A stretch of DNA of 45,454 bases from Rhizobium sp. ASV8 (GCF_016429255.1 NZ_JAELUG010000046.1:1-45454); one strand, 5' to 3'; shown: positions 16,644 through 25,807, counted from the first letter of the stretch. Notes: generated by a model not told the origin, from the letters alone. Program-made: numbers and translations.

Positions 16644-17084
16644 ATGGTGCGGAATTTGGATGAAACCTTGTCGCAGGCGGATTACGAGGCGCTGGCCACG
16701 CTGCGCTACACCCTGCGCAAATTCACGGATTTCAGCACGTCAGCCGCTCAGGAGGCTGGCCTGCCGCCACAGCAGCACCAGGCGCTTCTGGCTATCAAGG
16801 GCAACCGCGCCGGCGATCCGATGACGATCGGCATGCTGGCGGAAAAGCTGCTGATTGCGCCGCATACGGCGACGGAGCTGGTCGGGCGATTGATCGATGG
16901 TGACTATGTGACGCGCCACCCCGATCCCGCAGACAAACGTCGCCAGACCCTGCACCTGACGGAAAAGTCCGACAAGGTTCTGCAGCAACTCAGCTCGATC
17001 CATCTGGTCGAAATTCGCGATATGGCGCCGAAGCTGATCGAGATCCTCACTCAGCTTCAGGCAGGTGTTCGGGCCGAAAATTGA
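16644..17084 (+). CDS. MarR family transcriptional regulator
   Basis: This 146-residue protein has the winged-helix MarR core: PQQHQALLAIKGN, a recognition region around AEKLLIAPHTATELVGRL, and the wing DPADKRRQTLHLTEKS. Such proteins bind palindromic DNA as dimers and usually respond to small ligands. The ATG at 16644 has GAGG about eight bases before it. The perfect palindrome 41 bases upstream is its likely operator. No co-directional target gene follows, because the next gene (ArsR) converges on it. Targets other than itself cannot be told from this window. Confidence 0.88.
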   Translation: MVRNLDETLSQADYEALATLRYTLRKFTDFSTSAAQEAGLPPQQHQALLAIKGNRAGDPMTIGMLAEKLLIAPHTATELVGRLIDGDYVTRHPDPADKRRQTLHLTEKSDKVLQQLSSIHLVEIRDMAPKLIEILTQLQAGVRAEN

Positions 17085-17164
17085 ACCTCGGGCAATTCGC
17101 GCCGGCGCCTCGCAAGGGTCGAGGTGCTGATGCCCGGCCTCGTTGCGGACAGATCGATGGGGTT

Positions 17165-17488
17165 CTAGCCCTCCAGGTCATTCTTCAGCTGATCGAGGAT
17201 GGTGAGGGCGTGGCCGGCATAGGCGCTGATCCAGCGATCGTGGATTTGTTTGATCGGCAGGCTGTTCAAATGGTTCCAGCGTTCGCGCCCATCTTTCCTG
17301 GCAATGACGAGATCCGCATCCTCCAGCACTTTCAGATGCTGCATGACAGTGCAGCGATCCATATCCGCAAAGGCCTCGCAGAGCGCGCCGGTCGTGCGCG
17401 GCGCGTCCTTCAGCATGTCGAGAATTTCGCGCCGCCGCCGATGGGCGAGGGCTTTGAAAATGAGGTCGCTATCCGATTCGGTTGACAT
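17165..17488 (-). CDS. ArsR family transcriptional regulator
   Basis: This 107-residue winged-helix protein begins with the family pattern FKALAHRRRREILDMLKD, continues through the helix-turn-helix region CTVMQHLKVLEDADLVIARKDGRERWNHLN, and lacks the cysteine clusters of metal-sensing ArsR proteins. It is divergent from an AHSA1/SRPBCC gene, a very common pairing in which the regulator represses both genes. Its ATG (complement of 17486-17488) touches the inverted repeat at 17488-17505, so binding there would block its own start. Confidence 0.9.
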   Translation of the reverse strand: MSTESDSDLIFKALAHRRRREILDMLKDAPRTTGALCEAFADMDRCTVMQHLKVLEDADLVIARKDGRERWNHLNSLPIKQIHDRWISAYAGHALTILDQLKNDLEG

Positions 17489-17505
17489 GTTATGCTTTTA
17501 TAACA
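17488..17505. promoter_or_regulatory. Inverted repeat operator between the ArsR and AHSA1 genes
   Basis: TGTTAT-GCTTTT-ATAACA is a perfect 6-bp inverted repeat, one base overlapping the arsR start codon and 57 bases before the AHSA1 start. The symmetry and position are those of an ArsR-type site controlling both directions. Confidence 0.6.
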
Positions 17506-17562
17506 TTAATGAGGCCATTCGCAATGGAGCGACGGTCTGAAACTGATAACGGAGGAGATGTC

Positions 17563-18045
17563 ATGACATTGAGTGTTCGGATCTCAGGACGGATCGGCCG
17601 CAAGGTCGAAGAAGTCTTCGATGCTGTCGTCAATCCAAGCAAGCTTTCGAGCTACTTCACGACCGTCGGTGGCGCCAGTGCCCCGCTCGTGGCTGGAACG
17701 ACCGTCATCTGGTGGAAGAATATGCCTGTGGAGGTCAACGAAGTGGAGGACAACAAGCGCATCGTCCTTCACTGGGAAGGCGGCAATGGAGAAGACGGCA
17801 TTCGCTACAGAACCAAGATCGAGATGACGTTCGATGCGCTGGATGATGGAGGAACGCTTGTCGTCATCGAGGAATCCGGTTGGCGTGAAGACGAAGCGGG
17901 CCGCCGCGGCACCTATCTGAACTGCGAGGGGTGGACGCAGATGCTTTGCTGCATGAAGGCCTTTGTCGAATATGGCATCAATCTGCGTGAAGGGTATTTT
18001 CGGAGCGAGATGCGAGGCGAACCGGCGGAAGCGCCAGATCGCTGA
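17563..18045 (+). CDS. SRPBCC/AHSA1 family protein
   Basis: This 160-residue START-like (activator of Hsp90 ATPase homologue 1) domain protein has a large hydrophobic ligand cavity in known structures. The opening LSVRISGRIGRKVEEVFDAV and the later TKIEMTFDALDDGGTLVVIEESG and GWTQMLCCMKAFVEYG segments match the family. GGAGGAG sits five bases before the ATG at 17563, which fixes the start. The ligand is unknown. It pairs with the divergent ArsR gene and ends in a strong terminator. Confidence 0.9.
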   Translation: MTLSVRISGRIGRKVEEVFDAVVNPSKLSSYFTTVGGASAPLVAGTTVIWWKNMPVEVNEVEDNKRIVLHWEGGNGEDGIRYRTKIEMTFDALDDGGTLVVIEESGWREDEAGRRGTYLNCEGWTQMLCCMKAFVEYGINLREGYFRSEMRGEPAEAPDR

Positions 18046-18074
18046 AGGTTGTGAATATCATGAGGCTGCCATCA

Positions 18075-18113
18075 CGGCTCGTCCGCAGAAGCCCTGCGGA
18101 CGAGCCGATTTTT
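18075..18113 (+). terminator. Rho-independent terminator of the AHSA1 gene
   Basis: A perfect 14-bp stem (18075-18088 with 18094-18107; loop AAGCC) is followed by five Ts (18109-18113). It begins 30 bases after the AHSA1 stop codon. Confidence 0.92.
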
Positions 18114-18570
18114 ATGGGCCGTCTGGCCCCAATCCCCGATTGCAGAACCTGGTTGATCGGGCGGCTCGGCGCGCTATCTTTCGTTGTGATTTGCTGAAGA
18201 AGATGTCCAGAACTTTGTTTCCAGTCGTCTTTTCCGCGCGTGCAAATCTCACTTCGAAAGGCACGGAACGGCAGGTGACCGGGAAGTCGATTCCTGATAG
18301 GGAGCAGCGGTCAAGGTGGGATAAAAAGGTGACTTTTGTGCATGGGGTTAAGCTCAAAAGCCAACGGAATGACGAAATCATTTAAATAATGACAGATTCA
18401 TTGTTGGTGGATCGGGGCCTGCGCCAAAATTGCCTAAATTTAGAATGATGGGGGCGCGCATCATAACGGGCCCGTGCAAGAAATGCAGGGCTGTAACACA
18501 AAGACATATTGTCGGTGTTACTGAATGTCCGAACAATCAGGACTGGCGACGGTCAACAAGCGAGTAAAGC
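18114..18570. other. Intergenic region upstream of lpiA, no gene seen
   Basis: These 457 bases separate the terminator from lpiA. Short frames on both strands lack ribosome sites and family features. The last 150 bases are AT-richer (around 18370-18510) and are the likely promoter zone. In related rhizobia this promoter is acid-induced, but I cannot identify a specific box here. Confidence 0.5.
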
Positions 18571-21180
18571 ATGTCGAGTCCAATCGATCTGGAAAATGCC
18601 GATGAGGAACTGGAAGAGCGTGGCGGTATCGTCGGTTTCCTCAATCGCTTTCGCGCGCTGATTGTTGCCGTTCTCACCGTCGCCGTCTTCTGCATCGCAG
18701 CCTACGCGATCTACGATCTGACCAATGAAGTCCGCTACGACGACGTCGTGCATGCGCTGACGACGACGAAGATCTCTTCGGTGCTGCTGGCTCTGCTGTT
18801 CACGGGCCTCAGCTTTGCTTCACTGATCTTCTACGATCAGAACGCGCTCGAATATATCGGCAAGAAGCTGCCGTTTCCGCATGTGGCGCTTACCTCGTTC
18901 AGCGCCTATGCCGTGGGAAATACCGCAGGCTTCGGTGCGCTCAGTGCCGGCGCGATCCGTTATCGGGCCTACACCCGCATGGGCTTGTCGCCCGACGACA
19001 TCACCCGGGTCATCGCATTCGTCACGCTGGCCTTCGGTCTCGGTCTTGCCGCCGTCGGTGCCGTTGCCCTTTTGGTGATCGCCGATGAAATCGGACCGCT
19101 GATCAACGTTGCAGGTCTTTGGCTGCGCCTCGTCGCAGTCGCCATTCTCGTAGCTCTTGCTTTCGTGGTTTTCGCGGGCCGCAATGGCCGCGAGATACGA
19201 CTCGGACCGGTTGCCGTGCGCTTGCCGGATTCGCGCACCTGGTCGCGACAGTTCCTGGTGACCGCATTCGACATCGCCGCCTCGGCCTCGGTACTCTACG
19301 TACTGCTGCCGGAATCCTCGATCGGCTGGCCGGGCTTCTTTGCCATTTATGCCATTGCCGTCGGTCTTGGCGTCCTCAGCCACGTTCCGGCCGGCTTCGG
19401 CGTCTTCGAGACGATCATCATCGCCTGGCTCGGCAGCTCGGTGAACGAAGATGCGGTGCTGAGCTCGCTGGTTCTCTATCGCGTCATCTACAACGTCATT
19501 CCGCTCGTCATCGCGATTGCGGCGATCTCGGTCGCCGAGTTGCGTCGCTTCGTCGATCATCCCGCCGCGTCCAGCATGCGCCGTGTCGGCGGTCGTCTCA
19601 TGCCGCAATTGCTGTCCGCTTTTGCGCTCCTGCTCGGCATGATGCTGATCTTTTCGAGCGTGACGCCGACGCCGGACCAGAATCTGATCGTCCTGTCCGA
19701 CTATCTGCCCCTGCCTGTCGTCGAAAGCGCGCATTTCTTCTCCAGCCTGCTCGGACTGACTATCGTCGTCGCGGCACGCGGCCTCGGGCAGCGGCTCGAC
19801 GGTGCATGGTGGGTGTCGATATTCTCGGCAGCCTTCGCCCTCTTGCTATCGCTGCTGAAGGCGATCGCCATCGTCGAAGCAGGCTTGCTGGCGTTCTTCA
19901 TCTTCAGCCTCGTCGTCAGTCGTCGGCTCTTCAACCGGCCGGCATCGCTGTTGAGCCAGACGCTGACGGCCGGATGGCTGACGGCCATGGCGGTGATCTG
20001 CATCGGTGCCATCGTGGTGCTGTTCTTCGTCTATCGCGATGTCGGATACAGCAGCCAGCTCTGGTGGCAGTTCGAGTTTGCCGACGAAGCGCCGCGAGGC
20101 CTCCGTGCTGCGCTCGGCATTTCCATCCTGTCGTCGGCGATCGCCATCTTCAGCCTGCTGCGCCCGGCGGCGAAGCGGCTGGAGCCGGTGACGGGCGATG
20201 TCGTGGCGCGTGCGGTGGAAATCGTCCGCAAGCAAGGCATCGCCGACGCCAATCTCGTGCGCATGGGCGACAAGAGCATCATGTTCTCGGAAAAGGGCGA
20301 TGCTTTCATCATGTACGGCAAGCAGGGCCGTTCCTGGATCGCCCTTTTCGATCCAGTTGGCCCGCGCCACGCGCTTCCCGACCTCATCTGGCGATTTGTC
20401 GAAACGGCCCGGGCGGCCGGCTGCCGCTCGGTCTTCTATCAGATCTCGCCGGCACTGCTTTCCTATTGCGCGGACGCCGGTTTGCGCGCCTTCAAACTCG
20501 GCGAGCTGGCGGTGGTCAATCTCTCGAATTTCGAGCTGAAAGGCGGCAAATGGGCCAATCTCAGGCAGACGGCAAGCCGCGCGGTTCGCGATGGACTAGA
20601 ATTTGCCGTTATCCAGCCGCAAGATATAGCCGAGGTGATGGAAGAGCTGGCTCATGTCTCGGATAGCTGGCTCGCTGATCACAATGCCAAGGAAAAAGGC
20701 TTTTCGCTGGGCGCGTTCGATCCGGATTATGTGAGCTCACAGCCGATAGGCGTATTGAAGAAGGATGGAAAGATCGTCGCTTTTGCGAATATTCTGATGA
20801 CGGAGACCAAGGAAGAGGGATCCGTCGACCTGATGCGTTTTTCGCCCGATGCTCCGAAAGGTTCGATGGACTTCCTGTTCGTTCAGGTCCTCGAATACCT
20901 CAAGGGCGAGGGCTTTCATCGTTTCAACCTCGGCATGGCTCCGCTATCGGGCATGTCGAGGCGAGAATCGGCACCTGTCTGGGACAGGGTCGGGGGAACG
21001 GTTTTCGAACACGGCGAACGCTTCTACAATTTCAAAGGGCTTCGTGCCTTCAAATCCAAGTTTCATCCCGAGTGGCAGCCGCGCTATCTGGCTGTTTCGG
21101 GCGGTGTGAGTCCAATTATCGCGTTGATGGATGCCACATTCCTCATCGGGGGCGGACTTAAGGGGGTCGTGAGGAAATGA
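18571..21180 (+). CDS. lpiA: LpiA/MprF: lysyl-phosphatidylglycerol synthase and flippase
   Basis: This 869-residue inner-membrane protein has an N-terminal flippase part with about fourteen helices (residues about 30-520) containing AVGNTAGFGALSAGAIRYR and SHVPAGFGVFETIIIAWLG. The C-terminal cytosolic GNAT-like DUF2156 synthase domain (about 530-860) contains MGDKSIMFSEKGDAFIMYG and RFNLGMAPLSGM. It transfers lysine from lysyl-tRNA to phosphatidylglycerol and moves the product to the outer leaflet. In Rhizobium tropici, lpiA is induced by low pH. It overlaps acvB by four bases (ATGA), so the two are translationally coupled. The start at 18571 has only a weak ribosome site. Confidence 0.94.
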   Translation: MSSPIDLENADEELEERGGIVGFLNRFRALIVAVLTVAVFCIAAYAIYDLTNEVRYDDVVHALTTTKISSVLLALLFTGLSFASLIFYDQNALEYIGKKLPFPHVALTSFSAYAVGNTAGFGALSAGAIRYRAYTRMGLSPDDITRVIAFVTLAFGLGLAAVGAVALLVIADEIGPLINVAGLWLRLVAVAILVALAFVVFAGRNGREIRLGPVAVRLPDSRTWSRQFLVTAFDIAASASVLYVLLPESSIGWPGFFAIYAIAVGLGVLSHVPAGFGVFETIIIAWLGSSVNEDAVLSSLVLYRVIYNVIPLVIAIAAISVAELRRFVDHPAASSMRRVGGRLMPQLLSAFALLLGMMLIFSSVTPTPDQNLIVLSDYLPLPVVESAHFFSSLLGLTIVVAARGLGQRLDGAWWVSIFSAAFALLLSLLKAIAIVEAGLLAFFIFSLVVSRRLFNRPASLLSQTLTAGWLTAMAVICIGAIVVLFFVYRDVGYSSQLWWQFEFADEAPRGLRAALGISILSSAIAIFSLLRPAAKRLEPVTGDVVARAVEIVRKQGIADANLVRMGDKSIMFSEKGDAFIMYGKQGRSWIALFDPVGPRHALPDLIWRFVETARAAGCRSVFYQISPALLSYCADAGLRAFKLGELAVVNLSNFELKGGKWANLRQTASRAVRDGLEFAVIQPQDIAEVMEELAHVSDSWLADHNAKEKGFSLGAFDPDYVSSQPIGVLKKDGKIVAFANILMTETKEEGSVDLMRFSPDAPKGSMDFLFVQVLEYLKGEGFHRFNLGMAPLSGMSRRESAPVWDRVGGTVFEHGERFYNFKGLRAFKSKFHPEWQPRYLAVSGGVSPIIALMDATFLIGGGLKGVVRK

Positions 21181-22574
21181 TCTTGAAATACGCAATGTCA
21201 TTGGCTTTCGGATGCATGTTGTCGGCAGGCCTGCTGGTGTCGGGTCAGGCACGGGCGGAAGCTGACGATAAAAAATACGATCTGGGCATGATCCCGGCGC
21301 CGCATATCATGCGCCCGCAGGGCAAGGTCTCGAACGAAGTCGTGCTGATTTCGGACCTGGCCGGCTGGGGTGACAAGGAAAAGGCGGTTGCCGACAAGCT
21401 CGTTTCGAACGGTTCGCTTGTCATCGGTATCGACTATCCGTCCTTCCTGGCTTCGCTCAACAAATATGACGTCAGCAAGAATGACGGCTGCATCTACATC
21501 GTCGCGGATCTGGAATCGCTGAGCCAACAGGTGCAGCGCTCCTTTGCTGACAGCACCTATCAGCTGCCGATCATCGCTGGTGTCGGTGCCGGCGGCGCCA
21601 TGGCGCTGACGATTGCTGCCCAGACGCCGGATGCAACGGTTGCCGGCACGCTGGCGGTTGATCCGACAGCCGGCATCGGCCTGAAGCAGGAACTCTGCAC
21701 GCCGGCCGAGAAGAAGACCGATGGCGATATGGTGTCCTTCGGCCTGCAGGATGGCGCTCTGCCCAATCCCATTCTCGTGACCTATACGGCAAATGCGCCG
21801 AAGGATGGCCGTGACCACGTCGCAGACATCCAGAAGGATCATCCCGAGGTCCAGACGACGGATTCCGACAATGCCGACACCTATGCGACGCTTGAGGCTT
21901 CGCTTGCCGATCTGATGAAGACGATCGACAGCTCGAAGTCGCCGCTCGGCCTGCCGCTCGATGTCATGGAAACGACGCCGACGGAAGACACGCTTGCAAT
22001 CGTCTATTCCGGCGATGGTGGCTGGCGCGACATCGACAAGGAAGTCGGCAGCTATCTGCAGGATCAGGGCATTCCGGTCGTGGGCGTCGATTCCCTGCAT
22101 TATTTCTGGACCGAGCGGGATCCGCAGCAGACGGCGAACGACCTTGCCCGGATCATCGATTTCTACACCAAGCGCTTCAAGGTCAAGCATGTTGTGCTGG
22201 TCGGCTACTCCTTCGGCGCCGACGTGCTGCCGGCGAGCTACAACCGTTTGCCGCAGGTTCAGAAGGACAAAATCGTCCAGATGTCGCTGTTGTCGCTGTC
22301 GCAGAAGGTCGATTACGTGATTTCGGTCATGGGCTGGCTTGGCGCATCGAGCGAAGGCAAGGGCGGAGATCCGGTCAAGGATCTGAAGTCGATCAATCCG
22401 AAAATGGTGCAGTGCGTCTACGGCAAGGACGATGACGAGGATGTCGCGTGCCCGCTGCTCAAGGACACCGGCGCCGAAATCATCGCCATGAGCGGCGGCC
22501 ACCATTTCGACGACGACTACGAGGCTTTGTCCAACCACATCATCAATGGTCTGAAGAGCCGCCTCGGCGAATAA
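21177..22574 (+). CDS. acvB: AcvB/AtvA, VirJ-like periplasmic protein (lysyl-PG hydrolase family)
   Basis: This 465-residue protein has a signal peptide ending QARA-EA (cleavage near residue 27), so it is periplasmic. The C-terminal VirJ domain (about 265-465) has SGDGGW (278-283) and the nucleophile motif GYSFG with S345. The N-terminal half repeats the alpha/beta-hydrolase plan but has GVGAG at 135-139, lacking a nucleophilic serine. In Agrobacterium, AcvB is needed for virulence and hydrolyses lysyl-phosphatidylglycerol. In R. tropici the orthologue is called atvA (acid tolerance and virulence). It is coupled to lpiA, so synthesis and removal of the same lipid are encoded together. Confidence 0.92.
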   Translation: MILKYAMSLAFGCMLSAGLLVSGQARAEADDKKYDLGMIPAPHIMRPQGKVSNEVVLISDLAGWGDKEKAVADKLVSNGSLVIGIDYPSFLASLNKYDVSKNDGCIYIVADLESLSQQVQRSFADSTYQLPIIAGVGAGGAMALTIAAQTPDATVAGTLAVDPTAGIGLKQELCTPAEKKTDGDMVSFGLQDGALPNPILVTYTANAPKDGRDHVADIQKDHPEVQTTDSDNADTYATLEASLADLMKTIDSSKSPLGLPLDVMETTPTEDTLAIVYSGDGGWRDIDKEVGSYLQDQGIPVVGVDSLHYFWTERDPQQTANDLARIIDFYTKRFKVKHVVLVGYSFGADVLPASYNRLPQVQKDKIVQMSLLSLSQKVDYVISVMGWLGASSEGKGGDPVKDLKSINPKMVQCVYGKDDDEDVACPLLKDTGAEIIAMSGGHHFDDDYEALSNHIINGLKSRLGE

Positions 22575-22799
22575 CAGATCGACGCGGGCGGCTGATTTGT
22601 GCAGCCGCCCACCACCCTCATATGTTTTCCTGGTGATACCAGCCTCTTCTTCCGGTATGGAGGCGGGCGAACGCAGCGAGCGGACCTTTCCAGGGTTCGT
22701 CGCTCAGCAATCAATTGCTTCTTGCCGCGGCTACCGTTAGTCGGAGGAAGCACATATTGCGAGTGGTGCGGCTGGCGCCGCTGGTCGCTTTCATGTCTC

Positions 22800-22894
22800 G
22801 AGCATTTCCGCTTCAAACCGGGTCGCGGAAATGCTCTGTCTTTTGTCTTCACGCAATTCCGGACGCAAAGCGCTGCGCAGCTTTGCTGTAATTG
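22800..22894. repeat. Composite rhizobial repeat, two hairpin modules
   Basis: Module 1 is a perfect 12-bp inverted repeat, GAGCATTTCCGC/GCGGAAATGCTC (22800-22811 with 22825-22836). Module 2 pairs CAATT (22854-22858) with AATTG (22890-22894) and GCAAAGC (22865-22871) with GCTTTGC (22880-22886). The same two modules in the same order occur at 16332-16425. The remainder of the 338-base gap 22575-22912 shows no gene. The repeat ends only 18 bases before the HAD start codon. Confidence 0.82.
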
Positions 22895-22912
22895 CTCCAG
22901 AAAGGGCCTGCC

Positions 22913-23587
22913 TTGTCCGCCGCACCGTCTCCCGCCTTCGCCAAATCCTATTCCGGCTTCCTGTTCGACATGGACGGCACGATCATCAATTCGATCGCCG
23001 CTGCCGAACGCGTCTGGGGCAATTGGGCCCGCAGCAAGGGCCTCGATGTCGAGAAGTTCATGCCGACCATGCATGGCAAGCGCGGCGTCGACACGATCGG
23101 CCAATTGAACCTGCCCGGAGTCGATCCGGTTGCCGAGTCGAACCTGATCATGGAAGCGGAAATTGCCGACATCGAAGGCGTGGTCGCGCTGCCGGGAGCC
23201 ATCGACTTCCTGGCGTCCCTGCCACCGGAGCGCTGGGCGATCGTGACGTCCTCCCCATATCGTCTGGCGATGGCCCGCCTTGATGCCGCAGGCATCCCTG
23301 TGCCGCGCTTCATCGTGACAGCAGAGGATGTCAAGGTCGGCAAGCCTGATCCGCAGGGCTATATCCTCGGCGCGCAACGCCTTGGTCTGCGCACCTCGGA
23401 TTGCCTGGTGTTCGAGGATGTGATGGCGGGTATCAAGGCCGGCGAGGCAGCCGGCGCGGATGTGCTCGTCATTACCGCGACGCATTCCCATCCCGTGGAA
23501 ACCGATCACTCGACGCTACTGAACTATGAAAATGTTCGTGCGCATGTCGACGGCAACGGCAAGATGTCTCTTGTCCGTAACGGCTGA
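22913..23587 (+). CDS. HAD-superfamily phosphatase (sugar-phosphatase-like)
   Basis: This 224-residue protein has motif I FDMDGT with nucleophile D19 and acid/base D21, a helical cap between motifs I and II, motif II IVTSSP, motif III lysine in KVGKPDP, and motif IV VFEDVMAGIKAG. The arrangement is that of the beta-phosphoglucomutase/sugar-phosphatase (YfbT-like) group, so the substrate is probably a small phosphorylated sugar or polyol. The likely start is TTG at 22913 with AGAAAGGG upstream. A TTG at 22892 would start within the repeat. Confidence 0.85.
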   Translation: MSAAPSPAFAKSYSGFLFDMDGTIINSIAAAERVWGNWARSKGLDVEKFMPTMHGKRGVDTIGQLNLPGVDPVAESNLIMEAEIADIEGVVALPGAIDFLASLPPERWAIVTSSPYRLAMARLDAAGIPVPRFIVTAEDVKVGKPDPQGYILGAQRLGLRTSDCLVFEDVMAGIKAGEAAGADVLVITATHSHPVETDHSTLLNYENVRAHVDGNGKMSLVRNG

Positions 23588-23691
23588 TATGCCGGATCGG
23601 CCATGCGATTGCCGCATGTCGCTTTCGCGCATTGCATTGGGCGGCCGGCTCATTATGTTTTCGTGATATCATAGATTTTTGCGAAGATCCG

Positions 23692-24279
23692 ATGACCCCG
23701 AAAGAGCTGAAAGCCCAATATCGCAACGAGCGTCTGGCGGCGCGGGACGCCATCCCGGCCGACGAGCGCATCGAAAAGGCACTGGCCATGGCGACCCATG
23801 GCGGCGATGCGATCGACATCGAGCCTGGCACGGTCGTTTCCGGCTTTCTGCCGATCCGCTCGGAGGCCGACATAAGGCCATTGATGGCACAGTTCAGGGC
23901 GCGCGGCGCGCGGCTTTGCGTGCCCATCATCCTCGACAAAAGCATGATCGTCTTTCGTGAGCTCGTGCCGGGTGCGCCGCTCGTCCCTTGCGGATTCGGG
24001 ACGTCCGGACCCGGCCCCGAGGCGGCGGTGCTTGACCCAGGGGTCATGCTGATACCGCTTTCTGCCTTCGACAAAACCGGCCACCGCATCGGCTATGGCG
24101 CCGGCTATTACGACCGCGCGATCACCCGTCTGCATGAAAAAGGCCTGAATCCGCGCCTGATCGGCATTGCATTTGATTGCCAAGAAGTGCCATCAGTACC
24201 GGCTGAGCCGCATGATGTCCGTCTTGACGCGATTTTGACCGAGAGCGGACTCAATTTCGTTTCGGAAGCGATTGGATAG
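23692..24279 (+). CDS. fau: 5-formyltetrahydrofolate cyclo-ligase
   Basis: This 195-residue enzyme converts 5-formyltetrahydrofolate to 5,10-methenyltetrahydrofolate with ATP. The family signature GYGAGYYDR is at 134-142, preceded by VMLIPLSAFDKTGHRI, and the N-terminus MTPKELKAQYRNERLAARD is typical. In E. coli this gene (ygfA) follows the 6S RNA gene. Here about 9 kb of other genes separate the two. It ends three bases before the YmdB-like gene, so they are co-transcribed. Confidence 0.92.
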   Translation: MTPKELKAQYRNERLAARDAIPADERIEKALAMATHGGDAIDIEPGTVVSGFLPIRSEADIRPLMAQFRARGARLCVPIILDKSMIVFRELVPGAPLVPCGFGTSGPGPEAAVLDPGVMLIPLSAFDKTGHRIGYGAGYYDRAITRLHEKGLNPRLIGIAFDCQEVPSVPAEPHDVRLDAILTESGLNFVSEAIG

Positions 24280-24282
24280 AGA

Positions 24283-25107
24283 ATGCGGCTGCTTTTTTTG
24301 GGTGACATGGTCGGTAAGACCGGACGAGTTGCGGTATGGGACCGTTTGCCGGGGCTAGTGTCCGACCTGAAGCTCGATTTCGTCATCGTCAACGGCGAGA
24401 ATGCTGCCGGCGGCTTCGGCATCACCGAGGACATTTTCCTTGAGACGATCAATGCCGGCGCCGATGTCGTGACAACGGGCAACCATGTCTGGGATCAGAA
24501 GGAAGCCGTGGTTTTCTGCGAGCGCCATGACCAGTTCCTGCGCCCCGCCAACTATCCTGCCGGCACACCCGGTCGCGGATCCGGCATCTACTACGCACGC
24601 AACGGCGCCCGCGTGCTCGTTGCCAACATCATGGGTCGCGTCTTCATGCATCCCGAGCTGGACGACCCTTTCAAGGCGGCAGAAGCCATTCTCGACGCAT
24701 GCCCGTTGAAAGAGCAGGCGGACGCGATCATCTTCGATTTCCATGCGGAAGCGACCAGCGAAAAGCAGTGTTTCGGCCATTTTGTCGATGGCCGTGCCAG
24801 CTTCGTCGTCGGCACGCACACGCATGTGCCGACGGCCGATGCGCAGATCCTGAATGGCGGCACGGCCTATATGTCGGATGCCGGCATGTGCGGCGATTAC
24901 GATTCCTCGCTCGGCATGGAAAAGGAAGAGCCGCTCAACCGGTTCATTTCGAAGATGCCGAAGGGACGGTTCGAGGCGGCTTCCGGGCCCGCGACCATCT
25001 GCGGCGTCGGCGTCGAGATTTCGGACACAACGGGATTGGCCGAAAAGATCGCGCCGCTGCGGCTCGGACCGCGGCTTGCGGAGACCATTCCGGAGTTCTG
25101 GCGCTAA
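24283..25107 (+). CDS. YmdB-like metallophosphoesterase (TIGR00282 family)
   Basis: This 274-residue protein has the metal-binding set of the family: GDMVG with D8, NGEN with E39 and N40, GNHVWD with N67 and H68, IFDFHAEATSEK and GTHTHVPTAD. Bacillus YmdB is a 2',3'-cyclic phosphodiesterase affecting biofilm and sporulation choices. The role in rhizobia is unknown. It starts three bases after fau, with its ribosome site inside fau. Confidence 0.93.
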   Translation: MRLLFLGDMVGKTGRVAVWDRLPGLVSDLKLDFVIVNGENAAGGFGITEDIFLETINAGADVVTTGNHVWDQKEAVVFCERHDQFLRPANYPAGTPGRGSGIYYARNGARVLVANIMGRVFMHPELDDPFKAAEAILDACPLKEQADAIIFDFHAEATSEKQCFGHFVDGRASFVVGTHTHVPTADAQILNGGTAYMSDAGMCGDYDSSLGMEKEEPLNRFISKMPKGRFEAASGPATICGVGVEISDTTGLAEKIAPLRLGPRLAETIPEFWR

Positions 25108-25261
25108 CCTTCTCCGGGTTTCGCCAGCGAGCCGATATATTTCAGCCGGTTCGACGAAAAATCCGATGATCTTGGGCGATTCTAGCCTGCGAACGTGTTT
25201 TTTCCATCTTTGCAACCTATGCTGGGTGTGGTTGATTGCGCTGTACCATTGGGGGAAGCGC

Positions 25262-25807
25262 ATGAACCGGGTTCTTTTGACTACCATCATAGCTGCGACA
25301 CTATCGGGCTGCGTCTCGCCTAATCCGGTCAGCACCACCTCGGACGGCTACCGCATCGAAAAATTCAGTCGAGGCGCGGTTTTCGTCGGCAAGAGCAGTG
25401 ATCCGTTCACGCCCGGCACTTGGAGCATTGATTGCCCGATCGATTCGATGACCGACAAGCGGGATTGCAGCATCTCCCCGGTGAATGGGACGCCCCTTCA
25501 CATCCGCTATGGCAATTCGACCACACCACAAAGCGTCTGTGTAAGTACGAGCGGGATTACCGCCTTCATGCGGGTCGATAGCAATCCCCCGATTACCACC
25601 GACGGCAAAGGCTGCGTTCCGGCGGGCCAAATCATCGGCCAGCTCAAGACCGGCACCATCTATCGGGCGAGATATGGTGTGATGACTGAAAGCCTAACCA
25701 ATCCGCAGGCGATCCCGAACGAGGGAACGGTGTCACTCGAAGGATTGAACAAGGCGATGGAGATAGTTGCGGATATCCAGGCTGGAAGGCTTGCGGTCAA
25801 GCCATAG
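25262..25807 (+). CDS. Putative lipoprotein
   Basis: This 181-residue protein has a lipoprotein signal peptide whose lipobox is TLSGC, giving acylated C17. The mature part has several cysteines (around CPIDSM, DCSISP, VCVSTS and GCVPAG) that could form disulphides in the periplasm. No family is recognised. The ATG at 25262 has GGGGGAAG four bases upstream. It sits 154 bases after the YmdB-like gene, and a longer in-frame reading overlapping that gene is not supported. Confidence 0.72.
   Translation: MNRVLLTTIIAATLSGCVSPNPVSTTSDGYRIEKFSRGAVFVGKSSDPFTPGTWSIDCPIDSMTDKRDCSISPVNGTPLHIRYGNSTTPQSVCVSTSGITAFMRVDSNPPITTDGKGCVPAGQIIGQLKTGTIYRARYGVMTESLTNPQAIPNEGTVSLEGLNKAMEIVADIQAGRLAVKP

Noticed and set aside
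21198..22538. 446-codon minus-strand frame across acvB
   Set aside because: It is the antisense shadow of a well-supported gene.
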